This document shows positions 43,540 to 53,736 of a stretch of DNA of 64,000 bases, piece after piece. The stretch lies in NCBI RefSeq assembly GCF_017745675.1, contig NZ_JAFLJM010000008.1:124001-188000 (forward strand), read 5' to 3'. The stretch comes from Alkalihalobacillus sp. BA299 (lineage in GTDB: Bacteria > Bacillota > Bacilli > Bacillales > Bacillaceae_F). The notes below the pieces were generated by a model. That model ran no database searches and was not told the origin of the DNA. It worked only from the letters and a program-made list of their open reading frames with translations. The translations under genes were made by a program, and so were the position numbers. Each line of letters begins with the position of its first letter. Position 1 is the first letter of the stretch.

Positions 43540-44766
43540 CTATTCTACATAGTTTAATGTTAAAACCGCCAATACTTTTGTTGTATGAATCAGATCTTCA
43601 ATTTCCATAAACTCATCATAACCGTGTAAGTTATTATGGTTCGTACCTGGCCCAAAGTTAATTCCAGGAATCCCATTGTTAATAAACCAACGTGTATCGG
43701 ATTGTCCTAACATCCCTACGACTGGTAAAGTTTCTCCTTTTACTTCACGGCTTGCCTTTTGAATTTCTTCAATTAGTGGAGAGTCCTCCCCTGTAACAGT
43801 TGGCTCTGTTTGAAAGTCTAGTATTCTTTCTATTTCAATATCCATATCTTCGTCTTCTCGCTCTAATTGATCGATCATCGTCTGGACACGATTGTAAATA
43901 TCACCTAACGAATGTTCTGGAATCACGCGAAAATCAACTTCTATTTCACACGAATCAGGAACAACATTAATTTTGGTTCCACCATTAATCACACCAATAT
44001 TTACGGTTGTATACTTCATGCCTTTAATAGTTGACGGTTGAGTCATAAGGCTTTCTTGTAGCTCAGTTAACCCTTGTATGACCTTCCCCATTTTTTCAAC
44101 CGCATTTTTCCCTCGCCATTTAAATCCCGCATGTGCAGGAATGCCTTTCGAAATGATTTTTAATTGCAGTACACCTGCCATCGCTCGAACAATTTGGTTA
44201 CTATAACCTTCTACAATGGCCATGTCTCCCTTAACGAGCTGATTATTCGTAACATATCCGGCACCGAGTACTCCACCTGTTTCTTCATCACACGTAGCTG
44301 CTATTGTTATATCTCCGCTAAATGGTAGATTAGCTCTTTTTAGAGCAAGTGCAGCCATTATATATGCCGTTAATCTCCCTTTTGAATCAGTAGCCCCCCG
44401 ACCATAAATACGGCCACCTGCAACCTTTCCAGAAAACGGTGGATACGTCCATTTGTCTGGATTACCTGCAGGTACTGTATCAATATGACTATTAAAAATT
44501 AAATGTTTCCCACCACCTGAACCTCTAAGGGTAGCGATTACATTTTTGCGACGTGTAGTATGTCCAGCCTTTTTAGATAGTTCCTCAGGTACTTCAATTA
44601 ACTCTACCTCAAACCCGAATTTTGACAACTCTGTGCAAAGAAATTCTGTTATTTCATCATAATTACCCGGTGGATTTTCACTCGGGATTTGAATTAACTT
44701 TTGTAAAAAGGATACAACTTCTTCACGCAACTCTTCAATAGTACTACTAACGATTTCTGTTTTCAT
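43540..44766 (-). CDS. M20 family metallopeptidase (ArgE/DapE/ACY1 group)
   Basis: A 408-residue di-zinc amidohydrolase. Metal ligands lie in FNSHIDTVPAG (H and D), GRGATDSKGRL (D) and TCDEETGG (catalytic and ligand Glu). A dimerisation domain follows (AGVLQLKIISKGIPAHAG onward), and near the end GPGTNHNNLHGYDEF carries the last zinc His. It hydrolyses an N-acyl amino acid or dipeptide-like amide; the substrate is unknown. GGGAGGAACTCGT sets ATG 44766. Its stop lies 10 nt from the left direct repeat, and 186 nt separate it from the next gene. Confidence 0.9.
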   Translation of the reverse strand: MKTEIVSSTIEELREEVVSFLQKLIQIPSENPPGNYDEITEFLCTELSKFGFEVELIEVPEELSKKAGHTTRRKNVIATLRGSGGGKHLIFNSHIDTVPAGNPDKWTYPPFSGKVAGGRIYGRGATDSKGRLTAYIMAALALKRANLPFSGDITIAATCDEETGGVLGAGYVTNNQLVKGDMAIVEGYSNQIVRAMAGVLQLKIISKGIPAHAGFKWRGKNAVEKMGKVIQGLTELQESLMTQPSTIKGMKYTTVNIGVINGGTKINVVPDSCEIEVDFRVIPEHSLGDIYNRVQTMIDQLEREDEDMDIEIERILDFQTEPTVTGEDSPLIEEIQKASREVKGETLPVVGMLGQSDTRWFINNGIPGINFGPGTNHNNLHGYDEFMEIEDLIHTTKVLAVLTLNYVE

Positions 44767-44952
44767 ACGAGTTCCTCCCAAATTTGTATAAGTGAATTAT
44801 CATTTACTAAATCAAAAATAAAAACTCTATTCCCAAACGATATATCTAAGTAGAAAACGTGTTTGAACTTCAAGTTCATGCTCTAAGATTCCAAAACAGA
44901 ACAATATGCCAATAACTAAAGCTAGCATGGATGAACCAATAATCTTTCATCA

Positions 44953-46038
44953 TTAAGTCTCAAATGTAATGCTAGGCGGAGCCACTATTCCAAAACCGGA
45001 TCCTTCATTAATTGATATAGAAACCTTATTCGGAATTGTTCCAAACGGATCATCTGTCAGATAAAACGGGCCTACCAATTCATGTGCATACCGTTCTGTT
45101 AGTAAGGTTGCAAAATGAAGGTTAGCATATGTACCTAGCCAGGAATCCCAAGGACTAATGACCACACAATCAATCCCTGCAGCATCGGCCATACTCACAA
45201 TTTTTAGTGCAGGTGTAATCCCACCCGTTTTAATCAATTTAATGGCAAAAAGATCGACTGCCTCTTCCTTAATCAACGTCAAAGCTTGGTGTGGGCTATA
45301 TAAGCTTTCATCTGCCATAACTGGAATCGGGGACCCTTGTCTAACTTGTTTTAAACCTGCTATATCCCATTCTCGTACAGGTGGTTCTATATAATCAATA
45401 GAGTATGGAGCAATTTTGTTTATAACATGTAAAGCAGTTTTCACATCAAAACCTTGATTAGCATCGACTCTTATTCTTACGTCCGGACCTAAAGCATCTC
45501 GAATAGCTTTAACTGAAGAAATATCCTTTTCGGGTGTCGTTCCTACTTTTATCTTAAATGTGGAAAACCCCATGTTTCGTTTTTCTTCAGCCTTAATGAT
45601 CATTTGGTCAATAGGTTCATCACCTAATACATAGGCTAACTCTAGATTTTTCTTTTTCGTACCCCCTAGTAATTTGTAAACAGGTATATTTAAGGATTTT
45701 CCTTTTAGGTCCCACAATGCTAAATCAATTGCCGATTTGGCCGCACTTGCTTTCCCAAGCACCCTATTCATAACCTTATGGATTTCATCAAGCTCAAATA
45801 TCTCTTGCCCAATAATAGCTGGCCCAAGTTCTTTATCCACCGCTACTTTCATAATCTCAACTGTTTCACCTGTAAACATAGGTAAAGGGGAGGCTTCACC
45901 AAATCCAGCCACTCCCTTATCTGTTGTAATTTTCACGATGAGATGTGGATGAGAAGACGGTATTTTCCCATAGGTTGTATGAAATGATTCCATAAAACGT
46001 GTTTCAATGATTTGTGTCTCCACTTTATTAATCTTCAT
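44953..46038 (-). CDS. Enolase-superfamily enzyme, muconate lactonizing / dipeptide epimerase subgroup
   Basis: A 361-residue TIM-barrel enzyme. Catalytic KxK lies in FSTFKIKVGTTPEKD, metal ligands in RIRVDANQGF (D), DYIEPP (E) and PVMADESLY (D). The opposite catalytic lysine is in FAIKLIKTGGITPAL. This MLE pattern covers cycloisomerases, N-succinylamino-acid racemases and dipeptide epimerases. Its peptidase-rich neighbours favour an amino-acid or peptide substrate, by inference. Confidence 0.88.
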   Translation of the reverse strand: MKINKVETQIIETRFMESFHTTYGKIPSSHPHLIVKITTDKGVAGFGEASPLPMFTGETVEIMKVAVDKELGPAIIGQEIFELDEIHKVMNRVLGKASAAKSAIDLALWDLKGKSLNIPVYKLLGGTKKKNLELAYVLGDEPIDQMIIKAEEKRNMGFSTFKIKVGTTPEKDISSVKAIRDALGPDVRIRVDANQGFDVKTALHVINKIAPYSIDYIEPPVREWDIAGLKQVRQGSPIPVMADESLYSPHQALTLIKEEAVDLFAIKLIKTGGITPALKIVSMADAAGIDCVVISPWDSWLGTYANLHFATLLTERYAHELVGPFYLTDDPFGTIPNKVSISINEGSGFGIVAPPSITFET

Positions 46039-46197
46039 TTTAATACTCCCTCCTCTTAGTGCCCGCTTTGAGGCTTGTATCTTTTAAATTAAAACCTATC
46101 GCCGATACTTTTATTATTTAAATAAAAGGGAGTATAGAACCCAACCGTTCACTCCTAACCAAGCTAGAATATTATAAAAACAATTAAGCCAGTAGAG

Positions 46198-47262
46198 TTA
46201 CTGACCTGATTTTAAATTCATAGATAATTGAGATTTGTTTGTGTGAATCCTGTGAAGAACTTCTAAATTTTCAATAGACATCTCACGTTTTCCATCTTCA
46301 ATTTCTACAATCATTTTTAGTGTTGCCTTGGTTAATTCCATATTAAGACCTGCTAGCTCCCCTTCTTCAATTACTGGTGTTAAATGATCTGGAACCTCTG
46401 TTTTTCTTTTTCTTACTGCAAGATCACGCCAAATCCCTGTCTTTGTTTTGGTATACGTTCGTAAGCGTGAAACAAGTTTATTAAATTGATCATCTATATA
46501 ATTATGGTTTCTATTTTCGATTGGAAAAACAAGTTCAGGACACCAGTCGTCAAAACCCTCAGGGCTTATTCCCTTAGATTCTGCAACTGCTAGAACTTCT
46601 GCAGCAAGATCACAGAATAATAGACGATGTCTAGGTAAATCTAGTAAATCTGCAATGGTTTCATTGGTTAAAGCTGTAGCCGTTAAAATAGTTCCGTACG
46701 CTATTTTTCCCCACAAATATCCGTTAATGTTATCTGTAGACTTGGCATTTCCCCATAGTGATAAAATTTCTACTAAATTTTCTACTCGTTTTGAGATCGA
46801 TCTATCTATCTCACCGATATATACACTTCCAATCCCGCCATAATTAATTTCACCTGGTTTCATATAATCTGCAAATAAGTTCACAAAGCACCCTACAGTC
46901 CGCTCTTTACCAATTAGGCTTGCGATGACTGACTCACACAGTCCATTTTGAAATGATACAACCATAGATTGAGGGCTTAATAGATGCATAAAGCTTTGAA
47001 CGGCTGCCTTCGTATACTGAGCCTTTACACAAAGAAAAACGACATCTAGTGGCTCCCCTTTTTCTATTAATTCATCTACTGTATAAGCATCAACTGCAAC
47101 CGTAAAGGGATCTTCCTGCATGTTTATTTTTAGACCATTGCTCCTCATTTCCTTGACATGATCTTCTGCAATATCAACAAAGGTAACTTGTTGTCCACCT
47201 TTAACTAAATAAGCACCAATTACTCCTCCAATAGCACCTGCTCCAAAAATCGTGATGTTCAT
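46198..47262 (-). CDS. Ketopantoate reductase family protein (PanE/ApbA-like)
   Basis: A 354-residue NADPH-dependent reductase. N-terminal ITIFGAGAIGGVIGAYLVKGG is the Rossmann loop, FLCVKAQYTKAAVQ and VVSFQNGLCE follow, and ENLVEILSLWGNAKSTDNIN and GYLWGKIAYGTILTATALTN carry the conserved catalytic lysine region. It is about 50 residues longer than housekeeping PanE, so it more likely reduces another 2-oxo acid in this catabolic set. It lies 25 nt after the OYE gene. Confidence 0.86.
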   Translation of the reverse strand: MNITIFGAGAIGGVIGAYLVKGGQQVTFVDIAEDHVKEMRSNGLKINMQEDPFTVAVDAYTVDELIEKGEPLDVVFLCVKAQYTKAAVQSFMHLLSPQSMVVSFQNGLCESVIASLIGKERTVGCFVNLFADYMKPGEINYGGIGSVYIGEIDRSISKRVENLVEILSLWGNAKSTDNINGYLWGKIAYGTILTATALTNETIADLLDLPRHRLLFCDLAAEVLAVAESKGISPEGFDDWCPELVFPIENRNHNYIDDQFNKLVSRLRTYTKTKTGIWRDLAVRKRKTEVPDHLTPVIEEGELAGLNMELTKATLKMIVEIEDGKREMSIENLEVLHRIHTNKSQLSMNLKSGQ

Positions 47263-47287
47263 CCTAATATCCTCCCCAATTTATCCG

Positions 47288-48298
47288 TTAATAGCCCATC
47301 TCATAAACGCCAGACATTTTTAAATCAACACCCAGTTCGACAGCAGCTTCTTTGGCCCAATAAGGACTCCTTAACATACCTTTACCGATGCAGACCAAAT
47401 CCGCGCGTTCTTCTTGAATTACAGCTTCTGCAACATGTGGATTTTCTAACTTCCCAACAGAAATTACAGGTACTCCTAATTCTTTTTTATATAACTCTGC
47501 ATACTTAACCTGATATCCAGGATATACGTGCGGCCTTGTCGGGCAATCCCCACCCGTACTAATATCAAACATGTCAACTCCTGCTTTCACAAATTGTTCA
47601 GATAGAGCTAACATTTCTTCGGGTTGATAACCACCTTCACTATATTCAACAGCTGACACTCTTAGAATTAAGGGCATATCCTTTGGCATTTCCCGTTTAA
47701 CAGCACGAATTATTTCAAGCGGAAATTTTCCATAATCCCCATATTCGTCGTCTCTTTTATTACTAGCTGGTGACATAAATTGGTGTAATAAATACCCATG
47801 CGCGCCATGCAATTCAATGGTATCAAATCCTGCTAGGACAGCTCTCCTTGTACCCTGAGCAAATTTTTCAATAATGTCTTCAATTTCACCTTTTTCTAAG
47901 GCACGTGGGACAGGATTTTTTTCTGAAAAAGGAATGGCGGATGGAGCGACGATATCCCCACCTTCAATAACCGATTTCCTCCCAGCATGTGCAATTTGCA
48001 TTCCAATCTTCGCCTCATATTTATGCACGTCATCCACAATTTTCTTAAAGGCCTCTGCTTGCTCATCATTATAGATGCCTAAGCAGTTTTCAGTAATCCT
48101 GCCACGAGATTCCACGTCCGTCATTTCAGTTAAAATTAAGCCCGTTCCCCCTATTGCCCGTGAGACAAGGTGAACAAAGTGCCAATTTTCAGGGACACCT
48201 TCACGTTCAAAAGCTTGATATTGACACATGGGAGAAAGGACGATTCGGTTTTTCAAGGATAAATTTTTTTCGTTAAAAGAATCAAAAAGACCTGGCAT
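47288..48298 (-). CDS. NADH:flavin oxidoreductase, Old Yellow Enzyme family (YqjM-like)
   Basis: A 336-residue FMN enzyme. NRIVLSPMCQYQAFEREGVP is the YqjM-type opening with the active-site Cys, followed by MQIAHAGRKS, the catalytic pair in DTIELHGAHGYLLHQFMSP and the phosphate site SVGKLENPHVAEAVI, then CIGKGMLRSPYW. It reduces activated C=C bonds. The C-terminal arginine finger of YqjM is not evident. Part of the SDR-led operon. Confidence 0.92.
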   Translation of the reverse strand: MPGLFDSFNEKNLSLKNRIVLSPMCQYQAFEREGVPENWHFVHLVSRAIGGTGLILTEMTDVESRGRITENCLGIYNDEQAEAFKKIVDDVHKYEAKIGMQIAHAGRKSVIEGGDIVAPSAIPFSEKNPVPRALEKGEIEDIIEKFAQGTRRAVLAGFDTIELHGAHGYLLHQFMSPASNKRDDEYGDYGKFPLEIIRAVKREMPKDMPLILRVSAVEYSEGGYQPEEMLALSEQFVKAGVDMFDISTGGDCPTRPHVYPGYQVKYAELYKKELGVPVISVGKLENPHVAEAVIQEERADLVCIGKGMLRSPYWAKEAAVELGVDLKMSGVYEMGY

Positions 48299-48313
48299 GC
48301 TATTAAATCCCCC

Positions 48314-50071
48314 TTAACATGTTTTCTTCTTTAGATGATTTTTAGCTTGCTGTACAAGCTCAAATGCATTTTTTATTGTATAATTCACTTGATTAACATT
48401 TCTTTTTAATTCTGTTTTTAATTGATAGTATTCGTCACTACCTTTCTCAGCTGCAGCAAGTTGACCTACTTTTCCTAACAATGGTAGAGGTGCTTGTTTC
48501 ATAGCTAAATCATGCTGAAATGGATTTCCATTTACATAATTTAAAGGAACAAGTAATTTAGAAAGACGTTTAATCATTTGATTTACCTTAGAAATATCTT
48601 GTTCAGTCATTTCATTTTGAATAAACTGATTGAACGCTTCTACCTCTTCTTCAAGTTGAGTAATCCGGTCAATAGATCGTGTAAAACTTAGTTCCTGACC
48701 AGCAAGTTGCTGATAATGAAGGAGAATATCCTTTAGTTCCTGTACTGCAGCTAATTGATTAATAGGATACAGCTGTTCAGAACAAGCTTGATAAACGATA
48801 GATACATAAATCTTACAATCTCTTTCTAAATTCTCCGGATCAATTTTATCCACCGTATCTTCTGTTGTATGCCACCACCAGCCAAAGCCACCACCTTTTC
48901 CTGCACCAAACAATTGCGAGAATGCTTCAGAGGCAGGGTCGTCAGATTGTGGTTGTTCGGATAATCCCATAAATAAGGATGGCACACCTGGCCCCCAGAA
49001 AGATTGATCTCCTGCACGGCCAAAGCGAGATCCTTCATAATCCACATTCGTTATCACTTTAATGGATTTAGCAGCAAGGTCTTTCGTCTCTGCCATACAA
49101 TTACCCTCAGATAAAATAGTGGCACCTTTCCCACCAACAGAGTCAATGTTGATATGCATTACGCAATGGTCATGTAACTCCTCCCAATGCTCATCACAAT
49201 ACCAGGCAGATCCTGCATAACGGCCATGAGAGTGACCTGACCAAAAAGCTAAACGCAGCGTACGCTTTAACTTATCGCGATGTTGCCCTAAAATGCGAGC
49301 CACTTCGATCATCGCAGCATCTGCACTTCCGTTATCCATGGCTCCATAATGCCAAGAATCGATATGTCCACTAAATAGCACAAAATCATCAGATTGTTCC
49401 TGCCCTTTAATTTCTGCGGTTAAAAGCGGAATCTTCCTCCAACCCGTATCGACTTCTGTTTTTAATGAAACGGTTGTATTTTCATGCTCTGCGATCAATT
49501 GTTTAATTTTATTTCCATTACCATAGTTAACAGATGCAACAGGAATTTTCGGTAGTAAGTTGACGTTTTCTGTAGTTGGATTCCCCCAAACAGGTGAAAC
49601 AATCATTTCATGCGTATGCTTCGCATTGATAAATACCGTCGCAAGGGCACCAGCCTGTTGCGCTTTTGCAACTGCACCTGGGATGGCTAATCCGTCTAGC
49701 AATGCCACTTTACCTCTGACATCAATCGTTTGATAATCTGGGCTGATTGCCTTTCCAACATAGACGAGCTCACCGTCAATTCCATCAACGGGTGTAGGAG
49801 TTGAGAGAGTGTGTGTGATACAAGCAAAAGACTGATTGTTCACCGACAACTCAGCGTTGCCGGGTAAACTTATATATGCATCGCTAAAGATTAAAGAAGT
49901 TTCCACACCAAACTCCTCTAACTTACTTTGGACATATTTAAAGGATCGCAATTCCTCTTCTGTTCCAGATAGGCGCACTTCTTTCGCTATATTTTTTGTG
50001 TACTCCATAAGATTATCTTTATTAACCTCATTGATTAACATTTGTTGAACAGAATCTAGCGTTTGAGCCAT
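48314..50071 (-). CDS. M28 family metallopeptidase with PA-like insert
   Basis: A 585-residue protein without a signal peptide. A PA-like region spans about residues 60-200 (DVRGKVALLDGLAIPGAVAK). The M28 zinc core has VLFSGHIDSWHYGAMDNGSA (H, D), AFWSGHSHGRYAGS where the usual EE pair is replaced by GHSH, INIDSVGG (D) and WWWHTTEDTVDKI (H). A helical C-terminal domain resembles glutamate carboxypeptidase II. The changed EE position may lower or alter activity. It overlaps the upstream M20 gene by 44 nt, with its own AAAGGAGGAAAAACAAA site. Confidence 0.85.
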   Translation of the reverse strand: MAQTLDSVQQMLINEVNKDNLMEYTKNIAKEVRLSGTEEELRSFKYVQSKLEEFGVETSLIFSDAYISLPGNAELSVNNQSFACITHTLSTPTPVDGIDGELVYVGKAISPDYQTIDVRGKVALLDGLAIPGAVAKAQQAGALATVFINAKHTHEMIVSPVWGNPTTENVNLLPKIPVASVNYGNGNKIKQLIAEHENTTVSLKTEVDTGWRKIPLLTAEIKGQEQSDDFVLFSGHIDSWHYGAMDNGSADAAMIEVARILGQHRDKLKRTLRLAFWSGHSHGRYAGSAWYCDEHWEELHDHCVMHINIDSVGGKGATILSEGNCMAETKDLAAKSIKVITNVDYEGSRFGRAGDQSFWGPGVPSLFMGLSEQPQSDDPASEAFSQLFGAGKGGGFGWWWHTTEDTVDKIDPENLERDCKIYVSIVYQACSEQLYPINQLAAVQELKDILLHYQQLAGQELSFTRSIDRITQLEEEVEAFNQFIQNEMTEQDISKVNQMIKRLSKLLVPLNYVNGNPFQHDLAMKQAPLPLLGKVGQLAAAEKGSDEYYQLKTELKRNVNQVNYTIKNAFELVQQAKNHLKKKTC

Positions 50072-51233
50072 TTTGTTTTTCCTCCTTTACATTGTTTTGT
50101 GAGAGATCCATTAACAACATTGCAACAAGCGCACTTCGTCGTGTCATTTCTGCTATTATTAGATGTTCGTGAGAGGCATGGGCACCATCTCCTACAGCAC
50201 CAAGTCCATCTATTGTAGGTGCAAATGGGGCCGTAAAATTACCATCGCTGCCTCCACCCGTCTCCTTTTCTTGTAAATCGATGTCGAGATACTTCTTTGC
50301 CAATCCTTGTGCCCTCTTATACAGTTGAACTACTTCCTCTGTTCGTTCAAGTGGCGGGCGGTTTATACCACCAGAGATATGAACTTCTACACCATCCATA
50401 AAGGATTCAATACTGTTGATAAGGGGAACAATTCGAGCAAACTCTTTTTCTGTTTTTACTCGTAAGTCTATTTCCGCATTTGCTTTAGCAGCGACCACAT
50501 TAGAAGTTGTGCCTCCTTCCATTTTGCCAACGTTTACGGTCGTTCCTTTTTCAAAGTCTGTTAAACTATGTAAATACGAAACTTGTTTTGCCATCTCTTC
50601 AATGGCACTTCGTCCTTTTTCAGGATCAACTCCTGCATGAGCAGGCTTTCCTTTTATCTCAAGTTGAAACATACCTACACCTTTACGAGCTGTTTTTATT
50701 GCTCCTTCCGTTGTCATTCCAGGCTCAAGAACAAAAACATATTCGCTATAACCCGCTTCTTTTTCAATAAGCTCTCGTGATGTAGGACTACCAATCTCCT
50801 CATCTGAAGTAAACAAAAAGACAACTTTGTGTAATAAAGGTCTAGCTAATTGATTTAGGGCATGAAGGGCAAATAAGCCTTGGACCAGCCCACCCTTCAT
50901 ATCAAAGACACCCGGCCCAAAAGCCTTTCCATCTTTAATAGTGAAAGGCATGGTTTCTATGGTCCCCTTTGGCCAAACCGTGTCGAAATGGGCTAACAAT
51001 AGGATTTGTTTTTCCCCTTCTCCCCATTCTCCACGGATATGGTTTCCAAAAGGCTGATTAAGAATAATTGATGATTGACCACCTGTTAATTGTTCAAAAA
51101 GGCCTGCAACCTTTTGACTAATTTGATCAGTTAAATCCTTATCTCGGGATGGAGACTCCATCTCAACCAACTCCCGAAGAACTTCTATCATTTCTTCTTC
51201 TTTTTCTTTTATAAACTGAACAACCTCATTCAT
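50028..51233 (-). CDS. M20 family metallopeptidase, carboxypeptidase G2-like
   Basis: A 401-residue di-zinc peptidase. LLLAHFDTVWPKGT (H, D), GPGVFDMKGGLVQG (D) and FLFTSDEEIGSPTSR (catalytic and ligand Glu) match the CPG2 group. GGGSDGNFTAPF and HASHEHLI complete the site. It releases C-terminal glutamate-like residues from N-substituted amino acids in known relatives. Its start overlaps the SDR gene by 8 nt. Confidence 0.9.
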   Translation of the reverse strand: MNEVVQFIKEKEEEMIEVLRELVEMESPSRDKDLTDQISQKVAGLFEQLTGGQSSIILNQPFGNHIRGEWGEGEKQILLLAHFDTVWPKGTIETMPFTIKDGKAFGPGVFDMKGGLVQGLFALHALNQLARPLLHKVVFLFTSDEEIGSPTSRELIEKEAGYSEYVFVLEPGMTTEGAIKTARKGVGMFQLEIKGKPAHAGVDPEKGRSAIEEMAKQVSYLHSLTDFEKGTTVNVGKMEGGTTSNVVAAKANAEIDLRVKTEKEFARIVPLINSIESFMDGVEVHISGGINRPPLERTEEVVQLYKRAQGLAKKYLDIDLQEKETGGGSDGNFTAPFAPTIDGLGAVGDGAHASHEHLIIAEMTRRSALVAMLLMDLSQNNVKEEKQNGSNARFCSTNVNQ

Positions 51234-52041
51234 TTTCCATCACCTTTTTCGACTTAGATTGAAAAACTCTTCCTGCCGAATATCCACCATCAACAAGGAG
51301 CGTTTGCCCTGTTACAAAGCTTGATTGATTTGTAGCAAAATACATAACACCCTCTGCAATTTCTTCAAGTAATGCAGTACGGTTCATTGGGGAATACGAT
51401 AGTTTTTCTTTATGTTCTGCTTTTGCCTCTTCTGTCGTTAATGTTTCAAGCAATGTTTCGGTTTCGACTAAACCAGGGCCTAAAGCATTTACACGAATGC
51501 CATAGGAAGCCCACTCTAAGGAAAGGACTTGCGTTAGTATTTTCACCGCTGCCTTAGAAGAACAGTAATGGGCAACACCTGGTCTAGCTACCTCACTAGC
51601 TGTAGAAGTGATATTTACAATTCTTCCACCTGTATTTTGCTCGATCATTTGTTTGGCAGCTTCCTGACAAAAGAAAAATGTAGCTTTAAGGTTTAAGTCT
51701 AGGACACGGTCCCAATCTCCCTCTGTAATTTGAATTGCTGGAATGGAAGGATAGATCCCTGCGCAATTAACAAGTACATTCAATTGGCCAAACTGATAAA
51801 CAACCTTTTCTATAATTGTTGGAATTTCTTTTATAGAAGATAGATCAGCAGTATATAGAGTAACTTTATCTTGTCCGTATTTTTGCTTAAAGACTTCAGA
51901 TGTCTCTGATAATCTATCTTTATTACTATCTACTAATAGGACAGATGCGCCAGATTGTAAAAAGCGCTCAGCAATTCCTTTCCCAATTCCTGAAGCACTG
52001 CCCGTTACAATAGCTACTTCTCCTTTTAAACGACCATCCAT
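51226..52041 (-). CDS. Short-chain dehydrogenase/reductase
   Basis: A 271-residue classical SDR. Cofactor loop VTGSASGIGKGIAE, NCAGIYPS (NNAG-type), catalytic serine in NITSTASEVARPG and the YxxxK motif in HYCSSKAAVKIL, where the Y lies in GVAHYCSSK. The C-terminus ends FVTGQTLLVDGGYSAGR. It oxidises or reduces an alcohol/ketone with NAD(P). First gene of the SDR-M20-M28-OYE-PanE operon. Confidence 0.92.
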   Translation of the reverse strand: MDGRLKGEVAIVTGSASGIGKGIAERFLQSGASVLLVDSNKDRLSETSEVFKQKYGQDKVTLYTADLSSIKEIPTIIEKVVYQFGQLNVLVNCAGIYPSIPAIQITEGDWDRVLDLNLKATFFFCQEAAKQMIEQNTGGRIVNITSTASEVARPGVAHYCSSKAAVKILTQVLSLEWASYGIRVNALGPGLVETETLLETLTTEEAKAEHKEKLSYSPMNRTALLEEIAEGVMYFATNQSSFVTGQTLLVDGGYSAGRVFQSKSKKVMENE

Positions 52042-52204
52042 GTGATTCCCCCCTTGAATAGTTTGAATACTAATCCTTTCGCTTTAAAACTTTTGGCGTA
52101 CTTGATTTCTTGCTAGAAATCCCTTACTAGTCACTTCAGACATACAGCAGCTTATGCATTGTTTCCATAAAAAGACAACTTTTTAAAAGCTCTTAAGCTA
52201 AGAG

Positions 52205-52249
52205 AAAAGACAAGGCCAACAAAATAAGGCTAACTCTGTTGGCACTGTC
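52205..52249 (-). terminator. Terminator of the SSF symporter operon
   Basis: GACAAGGCCAACA (52209-52221) pairs with TGTTGGCACTGTC (52237-52249) with mismatches. The minus-strand stem runs into TTTTC. It separates the SSF and SDR operons. Confidence 0.7.
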
Positions 52250-52261
52250 TTTCATTTTTAA

Positions 52262-53707
52262 TTAAGAAGCAATTTCCTTTTTATCCTTATCCTTTCCAAA
52301 GAATGGATCAAGAGAGGATTGAGGTACTGGTTTCGTCAGCTTACTAACGACAACTAATAAAATAATTGAAACAAGTACGCCTGGGATAACTTCATTTAGC
52401 CCCCACGGCTTCCCTATCACATACCAAAGTGTAACGGTAGCTATTCCACCTAACATGGAAGCTAAGGCACCACTCTTTGTTGCACGTTTCCAGTTTAGTC
52501 CGATTACCACTACAGCAAAGAAAAAGCTTGCTACTAAAGAGGCTTGGAGCATAACGATAAACTGTACCATATCGAATGGGTTTAGAGCGAAGTATAACGG
52601 AATTAAAGCTAATATAAATACCGCTATACGGTTGACTAACATTTTTTGTTTATCTGTTGCATTAGGCTTTATAACACCGAATATATCATGCGATATACCT
52701 GAGCTTGAAACAATCATAACCCCCGATACCGTACTCATGATAGCTGATAAAATAGCGACCATAAGTAACGCCCCTACTAATGGTGGTAGAACATTAATCG
52801 CCATGATTGGAGAAGCACTGTCGCCGTTTCCTAATACTGGGAATAGGGAGCGCATTGCCATTCCACCAAGGGCTACAGAAATACCGACAATTGCTTGTAA
52901 GATAAACGAGAATCCAATTGCAAGACGCACTGTTTTCTTACTCTTCATCGTGTACATTCTCGCTAATTCATAAGGTGCAACTGCCATTGATAAACCAAAA
53001 GCAAGTCCGAAACCAAGAAGGTCCTTAAATCCAAATGACCAGCCTGTGATTGTTGGATCAAGTTCTGTTAAGAAATTTCCAACGTAAGCAAAGCCCCCAC
53101 CTTGTGAGAATAATAGTGGAATAGCTGCGAAGAAACACCCTGCCATAATAATCGCCTGAACAAAGTCACTATATGTAGTCGCCTTCATTCCACCTTTCAT
53201 TGTATAAATCGTTGTTATTCCAATTGTGATAAAAGCTCCCCATACAACCGGTATACCAAAAATGGTTTGTAATAGAACGCCGCCCGCTACATATTGTCCG
53301 ACAAGATAAACAGTATAAGCGACTATAATTAAAAGCGCTGCAATTACTTTTGCTGCTTTACTGTTATAACGTTTTTCTACATAATCAGGAACCGTTACCC
53401 CTTTAAACTGTTGAAACTTTGGAGCAACAAAAATAGCTGATACTAACCAACCTGCCCATAACCCGGGCCAGAACCACATAAAGCTTGCCCCTGTCAAATA
53501 GTGGACACCAATTGTACCAACAAACGTTCCGGCACTCATTTGGGTTGCTGCTAACGCTGCACCACCAACTAAGGCACCAATTGAACGACCCGCAACTAAA
53601 TGCGATTCACTTGTCTTATTCCCTTTACCTGCCCAAAATCCAATCGATAAGATCACGATAAAATAACCGGCAACAACATAATAGAAAACTGGACTTATCT
53701 CAAACAT
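52262..53707 (-). CDS. Sodium:solute symporter (SSF/SSS family)
   Basis: A 481-residue membrane protein with 12-13 hydrophobic segments. VAGRSIGALVGGAALAATQM and SAGTFVGTIGVHYLTG resemble the PanF/PutP-type core, with SAIMSTVSGVMIVSSSGISHD as the second Na-site helix. The charged C-terminal tail (DKDKKEI) is cytoplasmic. It probably imports an organic acid, amino acid or peptide-derived compound with Na+. AAAGGAGGCAAATC precedes the ATG. A 37-aa membrane protein gene lies 29 nt upstream. Confidence 0.93.
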   Translation of the reverse strand: MFEISPVFYYVVAGYFIVILSIGFWAGKGNKTSESHLVAGRSIGALVGGAALAATQMSAGTFVGTIGVHYLTGASFMWFWPGLWAGWLVSAIFVAPKFQQFKGVTVPDYVEKRYNSKAAKVIAALLIIVAYTVYLVGQYVAGGVLLQTIFGIPVVWGAFITIGITTIYTMKGGMKATTYSDFVQAIIMAGCFFAAIPLLFSQGGGFAYVGNFLTELDPTITGWSFGFKDLLGFGLAFGLSMAVAPYELARMYTMKSKKTVRLAIGFSFILQAIVGISVALGGMAMRSLFPVLGNGDSASPIMAINVLPPLVGALLMVAILSAIMSTVSGVMIVSSSGISHDIFGVIKPNATDKQKMLVNRIAVFILALIPLYFALNPFDMVQFIVMLQASLVASFFFAVVVIGLNWKRATKSGALASMLGGIATVTLWYVIGKPWGLNEVIPGVLVSIILLVVVSKLTKPVPQSSLDPFFGKDKDKKEIAS

Positions 53708-53736
53708 GATTTGCCTCCTTTGTCGTTTTTAAGCGA